Of a stretch of 64,000 bases of DNA, positions 44,975 through 52,832 are shown one piece after another. Below the pieces are notes generated by a model that was not told the DNA's origin, ran no database searches, and was given only the letters and a program-made list of their open reading frames with translations. This DNA is from Paludibacter sp. (GTDB taxonomy: Bacteria > Bacteroidota > Bacteroidia > Bacteroidales > Paludibacteraceae): NCBI GenBank assembly GCA_024710005.1, contig JANJVQ010000018.1:1-64000 (forward strand). The letters are read 5' to 3'. The position numbers and the translations under genes were made by a program. Every line of letters begins with the position of its first letter. The first letter of the stretch is position 1.

Positions 44975-46231
44975 TCACATTCCAAATATCAACGGAAACA
45001 CAACTGTTACAAGAATCACCCAGAGCATGTACACCGGTAAGTAGCCGGCAATTGTGTGTTCGACTGTTTTAAGTTCTTTTCCTTTAAACGCGACCTTAAA
45101 CAAATCAATCATAATCAGCACCAAATTTCCGAAAATTAAAAGATTAGATCCTAAAACCGCTGTCCTGTTCGGTGTAAATCCAAATTCACCCAGACGGTAT
45201 ACTATGGCAGATAAAGCAATCAAATCGACCACCAGGGTAACAATGGACAAAGCAAAGAGTATTAACACCTTCAGACTATACCTTTGGTTAGCAGACAGTC
45301 CGGAAACAGAAAACACTACAATTGCCATTACCCCCAATAGCATCAGGTTGAAAACAAGCAGGAAATCCCGGTCATTATACAGATCTTTGCCTGTTACAAG
45401 AATACTTATCAAAAAAACAACCAGGGTAATGAGCACCAGCGGACTAAAAATACCGGCAATAACCGGAGCAACTTTGCTTGTTATCGATGGAAAGTTCTTA
45501 ACAATATAAGTCGCCACGATAGGCGAAACAACCAAGCCGGGTATGATGATATAATCAAAATAAAAACGCTCGATATTCAAATCAATCGCCGAAAACATTC
45601 CCAGCGTAACTGCCGTTAACATTCCTCCGGCAATCAGGATGATGGCGATAAGGATAGCGATGTCGCCATTGTACCTGATATACTCCATCCGTTTCAGTTT
45701 ATCTTTTGTATCGAAGTCAATGTAAATTAATCCGTACAGGCACCACAAGACTAAAGGCAGGTGGATACAGACCAACAGGATTGAATCAGATTCTCTTGTG
45801 GCTGGCAATAAATTAACAAAAACAGCTGAAAACAAAAAGATTACAGCTGAAGTAATCAGATTTTTGATATTTATTTGATTACCGGTAAGAAAAGAAAACG
45901 CTGACAATCCCGTTAAAACAATCAATCCGGTATTCTTTTCAAAAAACAGATTATCATTAGGATTAAAACCCAGGACCTGCGGAAGTTTAATCAAAAAGCC
46001 GACCACCACGCAGGTAATAATCAGAAAATAAATATCGGTTTTCCGTACACCAGATTTTGATTCACGAAGTGTATCTGGTTCCAACCGGGCTTTCCAAAAG
46101 CCGGCTATTTGATGATGTGCTATTTCAGGGTAAATATCTGAAAATGCCTTTACAAATTTTTTCTTATCCGATCTGTACAACTTCTCAAGTTGCACGGGAT
46201 TGTCCATGTTTTCTTTAATCCGTGTTTCCAT
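44975..46231 (-). CDS. Polytopic membrane protein (DUF4153-like)
   Basis: 418 residues from the ATG at 46231. A cytosolic N-terminus of about 65 residues (LEKLYRSDKKKFVKAFSDIYPE) precedes 11-12 hydrophobic helices. Pattern and length resemble DUF4153 proteins, a family of unknown function. The N-terminal motif DIYPEIA..FWKARL is also seen in similar Bacteroidetes proteins. A 61-residue membrane protein gene lies 93 bases upstream on the same strand. Confidence 0.7.
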   Translation of the reverse strand: METRIKENMDNPVQLEKLYRSDKKKFVKAFSDIYPEIAHHQIAGFWKARLEPDTLRESKSGVRKTDIYFLIITCVVVGFLIKLPQVLGFNPNDNLFFEKNTGLIVLTGLSAFSFLTGNQINIKNLITSAVIFLFSAVFVNLLPATRESDSILLVCIHLPLVLWCLYGLIYIDFDTKDKLKRMEYIRYNGDIAILIAIILIAGGMLTAVTLGMFSAIDLNIERFYFDYIIIPGLVVSPIVATYIVKNFPSITSKVAPVIAGIFSPLVLITLVVFLISILVTGKDLYNDRDFLLVFNLMLLGVMAIVVFSVSGLSANQRYSLKVLILFALSIVTLVVDLIALSAIVYRLGEFGFTPNRTAVLGSNLLIFGNLVLIMIDLFKVAFKGKELKTVEHTIAGYLPVYMLWVILVTVVFPLIFGM

Positions 46232-46324
46232 CACTTAAATTTAAGAATGCCGTTGAGTTATTGTTTTATTTTCACTTAACTTTTCTATACTAAACGATTG
46301 AAACAAGTGGATATTGTATTTTAT

Positions 46325-46510
46325 TTATTGTTGATCTGATGACGACTTCTCACCCATCTTTTTAATTATTGCCCTCAACAAATCATTTTGTTCTTTTTTT
46401 AAAGTTATAAACTTATTTACCCAAGTGTATACCAAATAAAATACACCGGCAAAAATTGCCAAATAAAATAGCACGACTAAAATTGCGTAGATTGAAGCTG
46501 TTAATCCCAT
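46325..46510 (-). CDS. Small single-helix membrane protein
   Basis: 61 residues. A membrane helix (IYAILVVLFYLAIFAGVFYLVY, about 6-27) is followed by a short cytosolic helix with heptad-like spacing (FITLKKEQNDLLRAIIKKMGE). No family is recognised. Located just upstream of the DUF4153-like gene, it may be its partner. Confidence 0.6.
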   Translation of the reverse strand: MGLTASIYAILVVLFYLAIFAGVFYLVYTWVNKFITLKKEQNDLLRAIIKKMGEKSSSDQQ

Positions 46511-46623
46511 GAGTTTAAATTTTTAAGTTTATTTTGTTTGTGCTTGTATCCATATTAAATACTTGTATCATCTACGAAAGCTTCACACTATCTACCTCAC
46601 GTTGTGCGGTTTTACCAAGAGTT

Positions 46624-46651
46624 ATCATTTCGAGGATATCCTCGAAATGAT
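46624..46651. repeat. Perfect 28-bp palindrome
   Basis: The half-site ATCATTTCGAGGAT is followed immediately by its exact inverse, with no loop. It lies in the 223-base gap between two membrane protein genes. No T-tract follows on either strand. It could be an operator, a cruciform, or a Bacteroidetes dispersed ATTTCGAGG-type repeat. Confidence 0.8.
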
Positions 46652-46733
46652 CGGCTACCTGTTGACCACTATTGGCACAAGCTTCTTTTGCCCGTTCGAT
46701 TACAGGTAAAAAATGTCTGTACCCGGATGTATT

Positions 46734-47405
46734 TTATCTTGCCATGATCAACATCTTTCGACCCACTATGACTGAAAACACAATCCAGGGAATCAATGAG
46801 ATCAATGAGAAAATCAAACCTATTGTCCCAGCAGTCGAAGGTATAATCATAAATATCCCGGCTATCAATCCCCATATGGCTGCTGCTTTCCCGAATTCAA
46901 CAGATTTAAACATCGTTTTGGCAATTATAATCAGCGCAATGGCATTAAAGACATAATAAACATCAAAAGCAGTCCCCTTATATCTCAAAATCAAGCCATG
47001 TCCGACAGCAATCAATTGCTGTTTTAATTCAATTGATTCAGTTTGATAATACTGTTTACTGACAGCCAGCATTTCAAATCCAATTGATGACACATAGTAA
47101 ATGGCAATGCCTATAAGTCCGAGAACCAACGCAATCAACATACCGGAGAAATCAACTTTTCTCATCGAGGCAAATAGTCCCAGATAAAACACAACTAAAA
47201 ATCCATTATTGAAATAGTATAATAAATCGAGGCTTAGCAGTCCCAACAGCCAATTATCATGAAACAATTTTATGAAACCAATTGAATCTTCCGGAGGTGG
47301 AAATAATGAAAACACCACAACCTGCACAGGAATGATCAACACAATAACCAGGGCTGAGATGCCAGCGACTTTGTACAGTTTTTTCCAGTTGAAATCAGTA
47401 TTCAT
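46734..47405 (-). CDS. Six-helix membrane protein (DUF4386-like)
   Basis: 223 residues from the ATG at 47405 (a GTG at 47441 would add 12). Helices are near 12-32, 52-75, 86-105, 140-160, 168-188 and 195-215. The motif LYKVAGISALVIVLIIPVQ near the start and GTAFDVYYVFNAIALI resemble DUF4386 proteins, of unknown function. Isolated between intergenic regions carrying palindromes. Confidence 0.62.
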   Translation of the reverse strand: MNTDFNWKKLYKVAGISALVIVLIIPVQVVVFSLFPPPEDSIGFIKLFHDNWLLGLLSLDLLYYFNNGFLVVFYLGLFASMRKVDFSGMLIALVLGLIGIAIYYVSSIGFEMLAVSKQYYQTESIELKQQLIAVGHGLILRYKGTAFDVYYVFNAIALIIIAKTMFKSVEFGKAAAIWGLIAGIFMIIPSTAGTIGLIFSLISLIPWIVFSVIVGRKMLIMAR

Positions 47406-47643
47406 AAGGTAATCTTTTAAAATAGTTTCAATGTAATCCACTCCACCTGCCGCATAGCTTCCGTTTGAACTATCCGGAAATTCCGGATAACTGAAATTTT
47501 ATCTATCTCATTATTATTCATGTGAATCTGGAGTCGAGATATAGACTTGTTTTTCACCGTCAGTGAAACGTCAGCAATAAAGTTCTTTGTACAGAAATGA
47601 TAGTTTTATTTCAGTCGCCTTGTATACAGCAGACTTATATGTC

Positions 47644-47862
47644 TTAGCCGTCTGTTATGAAAGTGTCTTTTTTGATTAAAAAGATTTTTTCAGCAATAAG
47701 ATACTTTCCGTCGAAAACCTGAAAGGAATTCTCCATAAAGTTGAATATTTTAGGATTCCGGAAGTTGTCTTTTTCAATCCAAGTCCCATTAAGTTGTTTA
47801 TTCTTGTCAGTACAAGACAAGAGTGTCACAACTACAAATAATATGTAAATTACGTTCTTCAT
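47644..47862 (-). CDS. Short lipoprotein, possibly truncated cassette gene
   Basis: 72 residues with a lipobox (VVVTLLSCTDKN) followed by LNGTWIEKDNFRNPKIFNFMENSFQVFDGKYLIAEK, which reads like the first strands of a lipocalin-type beta-barrel (GxW motif). Complete lipocalins are about twice this length, so the gene is probably truncated. It begins right after an attC-like site and is the last unit of the cassette-like array. The 202 bases beyond its stop hold a TATCCGG/CCGGATA hairpin but no further gene. Confidence 0.5.
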   Translation of the reverse strand: MKNVIYILFVVVTLLSCTDKNKQLNGTWIEKDNFRNPKIFNFMENSFQVFDGKYLIAEKIFLIKKDTFITDG

Positions 47863-47875
47863 TTTTTTCTAATAT

Positions 47876-47937
47876 GCCACCATAACGGATGGCAATAAGC
47901 GGCACACCCGATAGGGTTACGAGTGCATGTTATGGGC
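47876..47937. repeat. attC-like site 4 (imperfect inverted repeat, 62 bp)
   Basis: Minus-strand reading: GCCCATAAC at one end and GTTATGGTGGC at the other pair with extra unpaired bases. Inside, GCAC..GTGC and ACCC-TATC-GGGT make a second stem. This two-arm, imperfectly paired layout, 62 bp long, lying just after a stop codon, matches an integron attC site. ACACCTA precedes it as at the 50.2-kb site. Confidence 0.55.
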
Positions 47938-47948
47938 TAGGTGTTTGA

Positions 47949-48167
47949 TTATTTAAACAAACCCTTTAAAGAATTATCCAAATCTTCGAGAGCTTTATTC
48001 AACTCTTTTATTGATTTTTTCGCAGAACCGTCTTTATCACTTAATTTAATTTTTTGTCCGCATTTACAAGAAATTGTTGATTCATCTGCAACTTGTTTTA
48101 GTGTAACTTCAATTATTGATTTACAATTTGAGCAATCAATCTCGATTTTTTGTTTTGAGATATCCAT
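47949..48167 (-). CDS. Small zinc-ribbon-like protein
   Basis: 72 residues. CSNCKSI (Cys12, Cys15) and CKCGQK supply four cysteines for a zinc ribbon, followed by a charged amphipathic helix (IKELNKALEDLDNSLKGLF). It may bind DNA or protein. Located between the CFI-box gene and an attC-like site; possibly the second gene of one cassette. Confidence 0.65.
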   Translation of the reverse strand: MDISKQKIEIDCSNCKSIIEVTLKQVADESTISCKCGQKIKLSDKDGSAKKSIKELNKALEDLDNSLKGLFK

Positions 48168-48252
48168 AATTATATGTATTAATAAAATGTGGTTAATGTG
48201 TTCTTAATCGGTTTATGTTCCTCGGAAATTCTTATGCAATAAATGATTCTGA

Positions 48253-49161
48253 TCATTTTAATCCTTTTGTGATCAAATGCAGAGGTTTGACAATTATATT
48301 ATATGTTGCCTTTCTAAGAAAAGTCGATTTTTCAATTTTTTTAGCGGCATTTGGACCATGAGAATAATACCAATAAGTAAATTTAATACCCCAATCTCTC
48401 TTAAGCAACCAATTATCTCGGAATATTCTCAAATCCACTACAACAGGATTATTGTAATCACCAGTTGCTGCTGTAGCTATAAAGCAGCCTGAACTTGATT
48501 TGGGATTTGTGACTTCATTGTTTGGATTATTATTTTCAAGTTGCATTTTAGAAAACTGCATTAAATCTCGTAAAAGCTTACTTTCACTACTATCTCCATC
48601 TAATTTGTAAAATTGATCTCCTGAATTTTTTGTTACTAATGAGGTATAATTGACGCTTCTGTAACCTTTTTCACAGCTTATGGCCGTTGGTTTAAGTCTT
48701 ACTACATAGTCCATAAGTTTAAAATATTGAAATAACTTTTCATTGTATTTATTCCAAGTTTTCATCTGAATCGGTAATTTTCGCATTTCATTTACAGCGT
48801 AAAGTGTTCCTGTAGGTATTTGTAATGCATTAAACTGAACATCCATTTCATTCTTTATAAAATCTAAACCTTCTTTTATCTTTTCAAAAAGTATCGTGGA
48901 AAGTCTGTTTACAATCTCCGTTAACTCTTCGTCACTATAATTATATTGAGTAATTGCTGTTTTTAAAGACATCAAAACCTCTTTATCTAACATCTTATCC
49001 ATCCTAGATAGTTGAGCAGCACAATAACTCTTCATCAACCAATTCTGCGAATTTTCCAAATCATTTTCCAGCAATCGATTGTAATAATTATATGCTAATT
49101 CATAATTCTCAGATTCAAATGCAGCTATTGCAAGTTGCTGAAGGTTGTCTGGAGTTGTCAT
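48253..49161 (-). CDS. TPR-like protein with C-terminal CFI-box domain
   Basis: 302 residues from the ATG at 49161. A longer reading frame from 49260 would translate straight through an attC-like site and is rejected. The N-terminus is TPR-like (LAIAAFESENYELAYNYYNRLLENDLENSQNW). The C-terminus carries SSGCFIATAATGDYNNPVVVDLRIFRDNWLL, a CFI-box C-terminal module found on diverse bacterial proteins; its function is unknown. AT-rich like the other genes of this stretch. Confidence 0.72.
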   Translation of the reverse strand: MTTPDNLQQLAIAAFESENYELAYNYYNRLLENDLENSQNWLMKSYCAAQLSRMDKMLDKEVLMSLKTAITQYNYSDEELTEIVNRLSTILFEKIKEGLDFIKNEMDVQFNALQIPTGTLYAVNEMRKLPIQMKTWNKYNEKLFQYFKLMDYVVRLKPTAISCEKGYRSVNYTSLVTKNSGDQFYKLDGDSSESKLLRDLMQFSKMQLENNNPNNEVTNPKSSSGCFIATAATGDYNNPVVVDLRIFRDNWLLKRDWGIKFTYWYYSHGPNAAKKIEKSTFLRKATYNIIVKPLHLITKGLK

Positions 49162-49206
49162 AGTATTAATATTTAACAGTTCGTTATTTATGATTCTTTT
49201 TCTTTG

Positions 49207-49249
49207 TTTTTTTACACTTGCCCATAACGGAAGGCGGCTTGTTGTAGGC
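49207..49249. repeat. attC-like site 3 with conserved flank
   Basis: Plus strand: TTTTTTTACACTTGCCCATAAC (split here as T-run, ACACTTG, GCCCATAAC) then, 12 nt later, GTTGTAGGC. GCCCATAAC/GTTGTAGGC pair through G-T wobbles. The ACACTTGCCCATAAC flank is repeated at 52078-52093. It lies between two accessory genes, upstream of the CFI-box start. Confidence 0.55.
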
Positions 49250-49264
49250 AGGCGTTTCAATTTT

Positions 49265-50158
49265 TTATAGTTTATTCTTGTTGAAAATTTTCACTAAAAC
49301 ATAATCCTTGTCAAAATCATCTACTATTAAAGTTGATTTTAAGTTACAGCCACTTGAACTATAAGAAACCGGTGGATTGCCAAATCTATCAGTGTTTCTA
49401 TAAAAACAATTTTCATTTTTGACTACGACAAAAACTGCACTATTATTAATATCTTCTTTTGAAATTGATAACCCGCAGGAAAACCGAATCGTTGAAGTAT
49501 GTGCGAAATCATTACCATAATCAGCATCATTTCCTAAATAAGAACCGTAGTCTTCCCATCTGTAAAACCGATATTCTAATGTGCCAATTAAACTTAATAC
49601 TCCATTTTCAATTTTACATACAGATATTGGTGGCAATTTTGGCTCTTTGATTTTTGAAGAAACAGAAACATTTGCTAGTACATAAATTTCGCCTCTTTCA
49701 GCATCTCTATAACGCCAACTATCATCATATCTATCAAAAATAAAATTCCCACTAGTGCTAACAGAATTAAATTTCACAGTTACATCACCAGCAATTACAG
49801 AAGAGTTTTCTTTCAACACTTTGAATCCTAAAGTCCTTTTTCTTTCTTCTGCCTCTTTTTTCACCTTCTCTTCTTTTTCAATTTCAGCGATTAAAGATTT
49901 TGCTTTTTTTGCTTCTTCTGTTTCCCCAAATTTTTCAATTAACGCATTAAACTCTTTTTTGGCATTTATAATGTCGTTTTTTGAAAGGTATTGTTGTCCG
50001 TTAGAGAGTCTGACTTGTGGCGTGTTTTGTAATTCTTCAACAGTTTCTTTACATTCGGTTAATTCCGCTTTGAGCTTGTCATATTCAGTCTGTTCAACTC
50101 CGTTGTTACAACTTGCAGTAAGTAATGCAACTGCAATGGTAAAGTAAATTTTGTTCAT
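49265..50158 (-). CDS. Coiled-coil lipoprotein of unknown function
   Basis: 297 residues. Lipobox VALLTASCNN (Cys17). A coiled coil (about 24-45, EYDKLKAELTECKETVEELQ) and a TPR-like helical pair (LSNGQQYLSKNDIINAKKEFNALIEKFG) are followed by a charged helix (about 85-110) and a beta-rich C-terminal domain (about 115-297) like those of DUF4352-type extracellular lipoproteins. No family is certain. Flanked on both sides by attC-like sites. Confidence 0.65.
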   Translation of the reverse strand: MNKIYFTIAVALLTASCNNGVEQTEYDKLKAELTECKETVEELQNTPQVRLSNGQQYLSKNDIINAKKEFNALIEKFGETEEAKKAKSLIAEIEKEEKVKKEAEERKRTLGFKVLKENSSVIAGDVTVKFNSVSTSGNFIFDRYDDSWRYRDAERGEIYVLANVSVSSKIKEPKLPPISVCKIENGVLSLIGTLEYRFYRWEDYGSYLGNDADYGNDFAHTSTIRFSCGLSISKEDINNSAVFVVVKNENCFYRNTDRFGNPPVSYSSSGCNLKSTLIVDDFDKDYVLVKIFNKNKL

Positions 50159-50212
50159 ACTTTTAATTGTTTAATTATTTACTCGATCTCTGTGAGTTGT
50201 CGGTTTACATAT

Positions 50213-50236
50213 GCCTACGACGGATGCGGTTAGGTG
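50213..50236. repeat. attC-like site 2 (short form)
   Basis: Plus strand GCCTACGACGGATGCGGTTAGGTG. On the minus strand CACCTAAC fits the RYYYAAC core (ACCTAAC) and GTCGTAGGC resembles the opposite core. ATGCC, ACGGATG and AGGTGTTT are shared with the 47.9-kb site. The central part of a full attC is missing. Confidence 0.4.
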
Positions 50237-50289
50237 TTTAATAATGAAATGCTTCAAAACTTGTAGAAACCCATTATAGTTTTATTATG

Positions 50290-52005
50290 CTAGCCTTTGT
50301 TCCAACTACTTTCTATTTCGTTGCTCATTTCATTACATTTACTTGAATTTTTAAATAGTGTACCTAAAATACTCTCTGGATATTTTTCAATTAAGAACGT
50401 ATTTATTTGTTCAATTATTTCTTTTACTGTTTTACTCATTAAGACTTTATCAATTTCAAAATCAATTTTATTCATTTCAGATTTGAGTCTTAATTTCAAT
50501 ACAGTTAACAAAGCTATCATTCTATTACCATGAACTAAGATTCCATATTTTCGTCCACTCTTTCTATCTAGCTTCTCTATTTCCGAAAGAATAATCTGAT
50601 CCACTTCTCTCGCAATTTTTACTGAATTGTAAACGAAATAACCACTTACAGATGGATTAAATATTTCTTTATAGATTCCTTTTTCAAGATTTTCGAAAAA
50701 TTTACCAATACCGCCTTTTGCTTGAACAGCTAAAGAAGTTTTTCCGCTAATACATGCTAATGATGTAGTTGCTTCAATCAAATCAAAAGATTTTTCTGAG
50801 TATTTAAAATTTTCGGATCTCATGATATTATAGTCAATAGAATCAATCATGAGCTCAGTTTTAATTCTAACTTGTTCGGGATCTTGTGAAACGAAATCTC
50901 TGTTTTCAATTCTATTTTGTCGATTATTTGTTCTAGTGACTTCTTTGTCAAAATTTTCAGGTGTTTCAGAGAGTTGTATCATTCTAATTGTGACTTTTAC
51001 ATTATCTAATTTGTCAGCATTTTCTACACATTGACCAAATCGACCAATTGAGCTAACAGTCTGAGCACCATTAACAATTGCTGTGTTAGTCAGTTTGAAT
51101 GCGCCTAAATCTCTCGAGCCACCACCAACGATTGATTTGTCAATTTTATCGGCTATGATTGTAATTCCATTATTATAATACCAAAATAAATCAGGATTCT
51201 CGCTTAAAGTTTTCTCAATCTCTACATTAACATCTGTCTTACCTAAAACTTGTCTTATATTTTTTTCAAACAATCTTGTGTTGTAATTTTTCCACCACTC
51301 AACAATTTCTTTACCAGCAACCATACCATAATATGCTTTGTATGGTTCAGAAACTACTCCCCAGTTTATTAAACCCAATTCTAAATCAATCGGTTCATTA
51401 CCTGCACTCAGAGCTAAGGAGGAGTGAACTTTGCTTTGATTTAGACGAACGAAAGTAACTAGTTTTTCGGCATTTTCATCACCTGTATTATTCATTTCAT
51501 TTAGTAAATCTTCTAATATCCTTGTCGAATGCACAGCAAGAACTTGACTAATACATGTATCTATGAATATTAAACTATATCTTGTATCGTACTCTCCAAG
51601 AGCCTTTTCTATGTCAATTTGTTGCTTTTTTACTTTATAGTTAAATCGATCAAAATTAAGGTTAAAAAGATCACGTATTCCATTACAGAACTTTGCTACG
51701 CCAGCACTTTCTGGCTCACCAGTTCCATCTTTACTCCATTTTGATTGGACAATTATCATCCTTCTATGAACGGGTGAATAATATATTGCATCAATACCAT
51801 TGTCATCACCTCCATCTACAATTGAATTTGCAGCTTCTTCAATTGAACATTCAATTGTATTATATACTGCATAAGCAGCAAGACATCTAGTTATTATTTT
51901 GTCATCTTTATGAATGTCATTCACGCCAATGTCTGAAAGATCAAGTTTGTCTTTGAAGAGATCTGATATTTTGCTTGAAATTTGATTAATGTGTATTACG
52001 CTCAT
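50290..52005 (-). CDS. AIPR-family protein (abortive phage infection)
   Basis: 571 residues. The N-terminal segment GGDDNGIDAIYYSP..RRMIIVQSKW has the D-x(n)-QxK spacing of a PD-(D/E)xK nuclease-like core. The AIPR signature follows: TRLFEKNIRQVLG, NPDLFWYYNNGITIIAD, and LTNTAIVNGAQTVSSI (about 340), the hallmark region of PF10592. AIPR proteins are linked to phage resistance in Lactococcus and occur in defence islands; the mechanism is unresolved. It is AT-rich and flanked by attC-like sequences, so it looks like a mobile defence gene. No toxin or methylase partner is adjacent. Confidence 0.86.
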   Translation of the reverse strand: MSVIHINQISSKISDLFKDKLDLSDIGVNDIHKDDKIITRCLAAYAVYNTIECSIEEAANSIVDGGDDNGIDAIYYSPVHRRMIIVQSKWSKDGTGEPESAGVAKFCNGIRDLFNLNFDRFNYKVKKQQIDIEKALGEYDTRYSLIFIDTCISQVLAVHSTRILEDLLNEMNNTGDENAEKLVTFVRLNQSKVHSSLALSAGNEPIDLELGLINWGVVSEPYKAYYGMVAGKEIVEWWKNYNTRLFEKNIRQVLGKTDVNVEIEKTLSENPDLFWYYNNGITIIADKIDKSIVGGGSRDLGAFKLTNTAIVNGAQTVSSIGRFGQCVENADKLDNVKVTIRMIQLSETPENFDKEVTRTNNRQNRIENRDFVSQDPEQVRIKTELMIDSIDYNIMRSENFKYSEKSFDLIEATTSLACISGKTSLAVQAKGGIGKFFENLEKGIYKEIFNPSVSGYFVYNSVKIAREVDQIILSEIEKLDRKSGRKYGILVHGNRMIALLTVLKLRLKSEMNKIDFEIDKVLMSKTVKEIIEQINTFLIEKYPESILGTLFKNSSKCNEMSNEIESSWNKG

Positions 52006-52073
52006 TTTTTAGTAGTTTAAATCATGTTGATTATTTATATATGTAACTTAATTTTACGAAACATTATTTTTGT

Positions 52074-52093
52074 TTTTACACTTGCCCATAACA
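52074..52093. repeat. attC-like flank, site 1 (half site)
   Basis: TTTTTACACTTGCCCATAAC is shared almost exactly with 49207-49228. On the minus strand it gives GTTATGGGCAAGTGTAAAAA upstream of the AIPR gene, the position of the preceding unit's recombination core. No matching inverse core is seen to the right. Confidence 0.5.
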
Positions 52094-52365
52094 CCCAAAT
52101 ATGAATAATTCATTTTCCTTCGTCTCCAACTCACCACTCATATCCCCACTTTATCATCAGTTCTAATTCATTAACATATACGACAATAAGAAACCTCATC
52201 AAGTATAATTAATACACATATTCAAAATCAAACTCCCTACTCTTTTCTCTAAAATCACCTACGATCCACAACGAAACGCACAACCCAAGAGAAAGTACAT
52301 GTTGCGCGTGTCAGTATCAGACAATCCGGTTAACATTTCATCCGTAGCATTTTCAGATTACAAAG

Positions 52366-52445
52366 CTAAAAATATTTTTTAATAAATTTAACTCACACCT
52401 GCTATTTTCTTTCATTTTTAATCACTTACCTGCATATTAGCCAAA
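52366..52445. repeat. Conserved 80-bp block, copy B of the paired intergenic element
   Basis: It aligns with 37911-37990 (ATAAATTTAAC, TATTTTCTTTCATTT, TAATCACTTA). A 20-codon minus-strand reading frame (52415-52353) also exists at the other copy, but the differences between copies are not biased to silent positions. The rest of the 827-base gap (52006-52832) carries GGCAGG/CCTGCC hairpins and the array, with no credible gene. Confidence 0.7.
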
Positions 52446-52626
52446 TAAAAATGTATTATATCCCGCTACAAGGGCAGGTTTTATCACAATTATTAGCAGT
52501 AGTAAAAACAATTTAACCCTGCCAAACAAAAACAATTAGGATTATTTAAACATCAGGAAATTTTGTCAGGTCATGACAACCTGCCAAAAATGGCAGATGG
52601 TAGGATTTGGAGCCGTTGCAGGCAAA

Positions 52627-52767
52627 ACAGGACTTGCGTTCGGCGAGAACAGTACCTTGCTGAAGAGAGAACAGGACTTTGCTGAAGACAGATGGGCAAC
52701 TGGTTCATTCGAGTTGGGCAACTCACGTCAACAAGTTGGGCAACTCGCATCGATAAGATGGGCAAGC
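52627..52767. repeat. 22-nt-period array, second locus (AGTTGGGCAACT dyads)
   Basis: Cores start at 52690 (AGATGGGCAACT), 52712 and 52734 (AGTTGGGCAACT) and 52756 (AGATGGGCAAGC), all 22 nt apart. The same period continues leftward with a different motif: ACAGGACTTGC, ACAGTACCTTGC and ACAGGACTTTGC at 52627, 52649 and 52671. It has the same position relative to a GC-rich terminator as the array at 38 kb. Confidence 0.88.
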
Positions 52768-52770
52768 AAC

Positions 52771-52808
52771 AAAAAACCGGGCGGCTTATCGAGGTAAGCC
52801 GCCCGGTT
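52771..52808 (-). terminator. Terminator of the HU-like gene
   Basis: Minus strand: AACCGGGCGGCTTA pairs perfectly with TAAGCCGCCCGGTT (14 bp, 6-nt loop), followed by six T. It is immediately adjacent to the 22-nt array. Confidence 0.92.
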
Positions 52809-52832
52809 CATCAGGGATAAGGGACGAATAGT

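Noticed and set aside
52571-52797. Overlapping ORFs on both strands (74 and 64 codons) across the 22-nt array
   Set aside because: 22 is not a multiple of three, so the repeat changes frame at each unit; both frames run partly into the terminator, and no start or family supports them.
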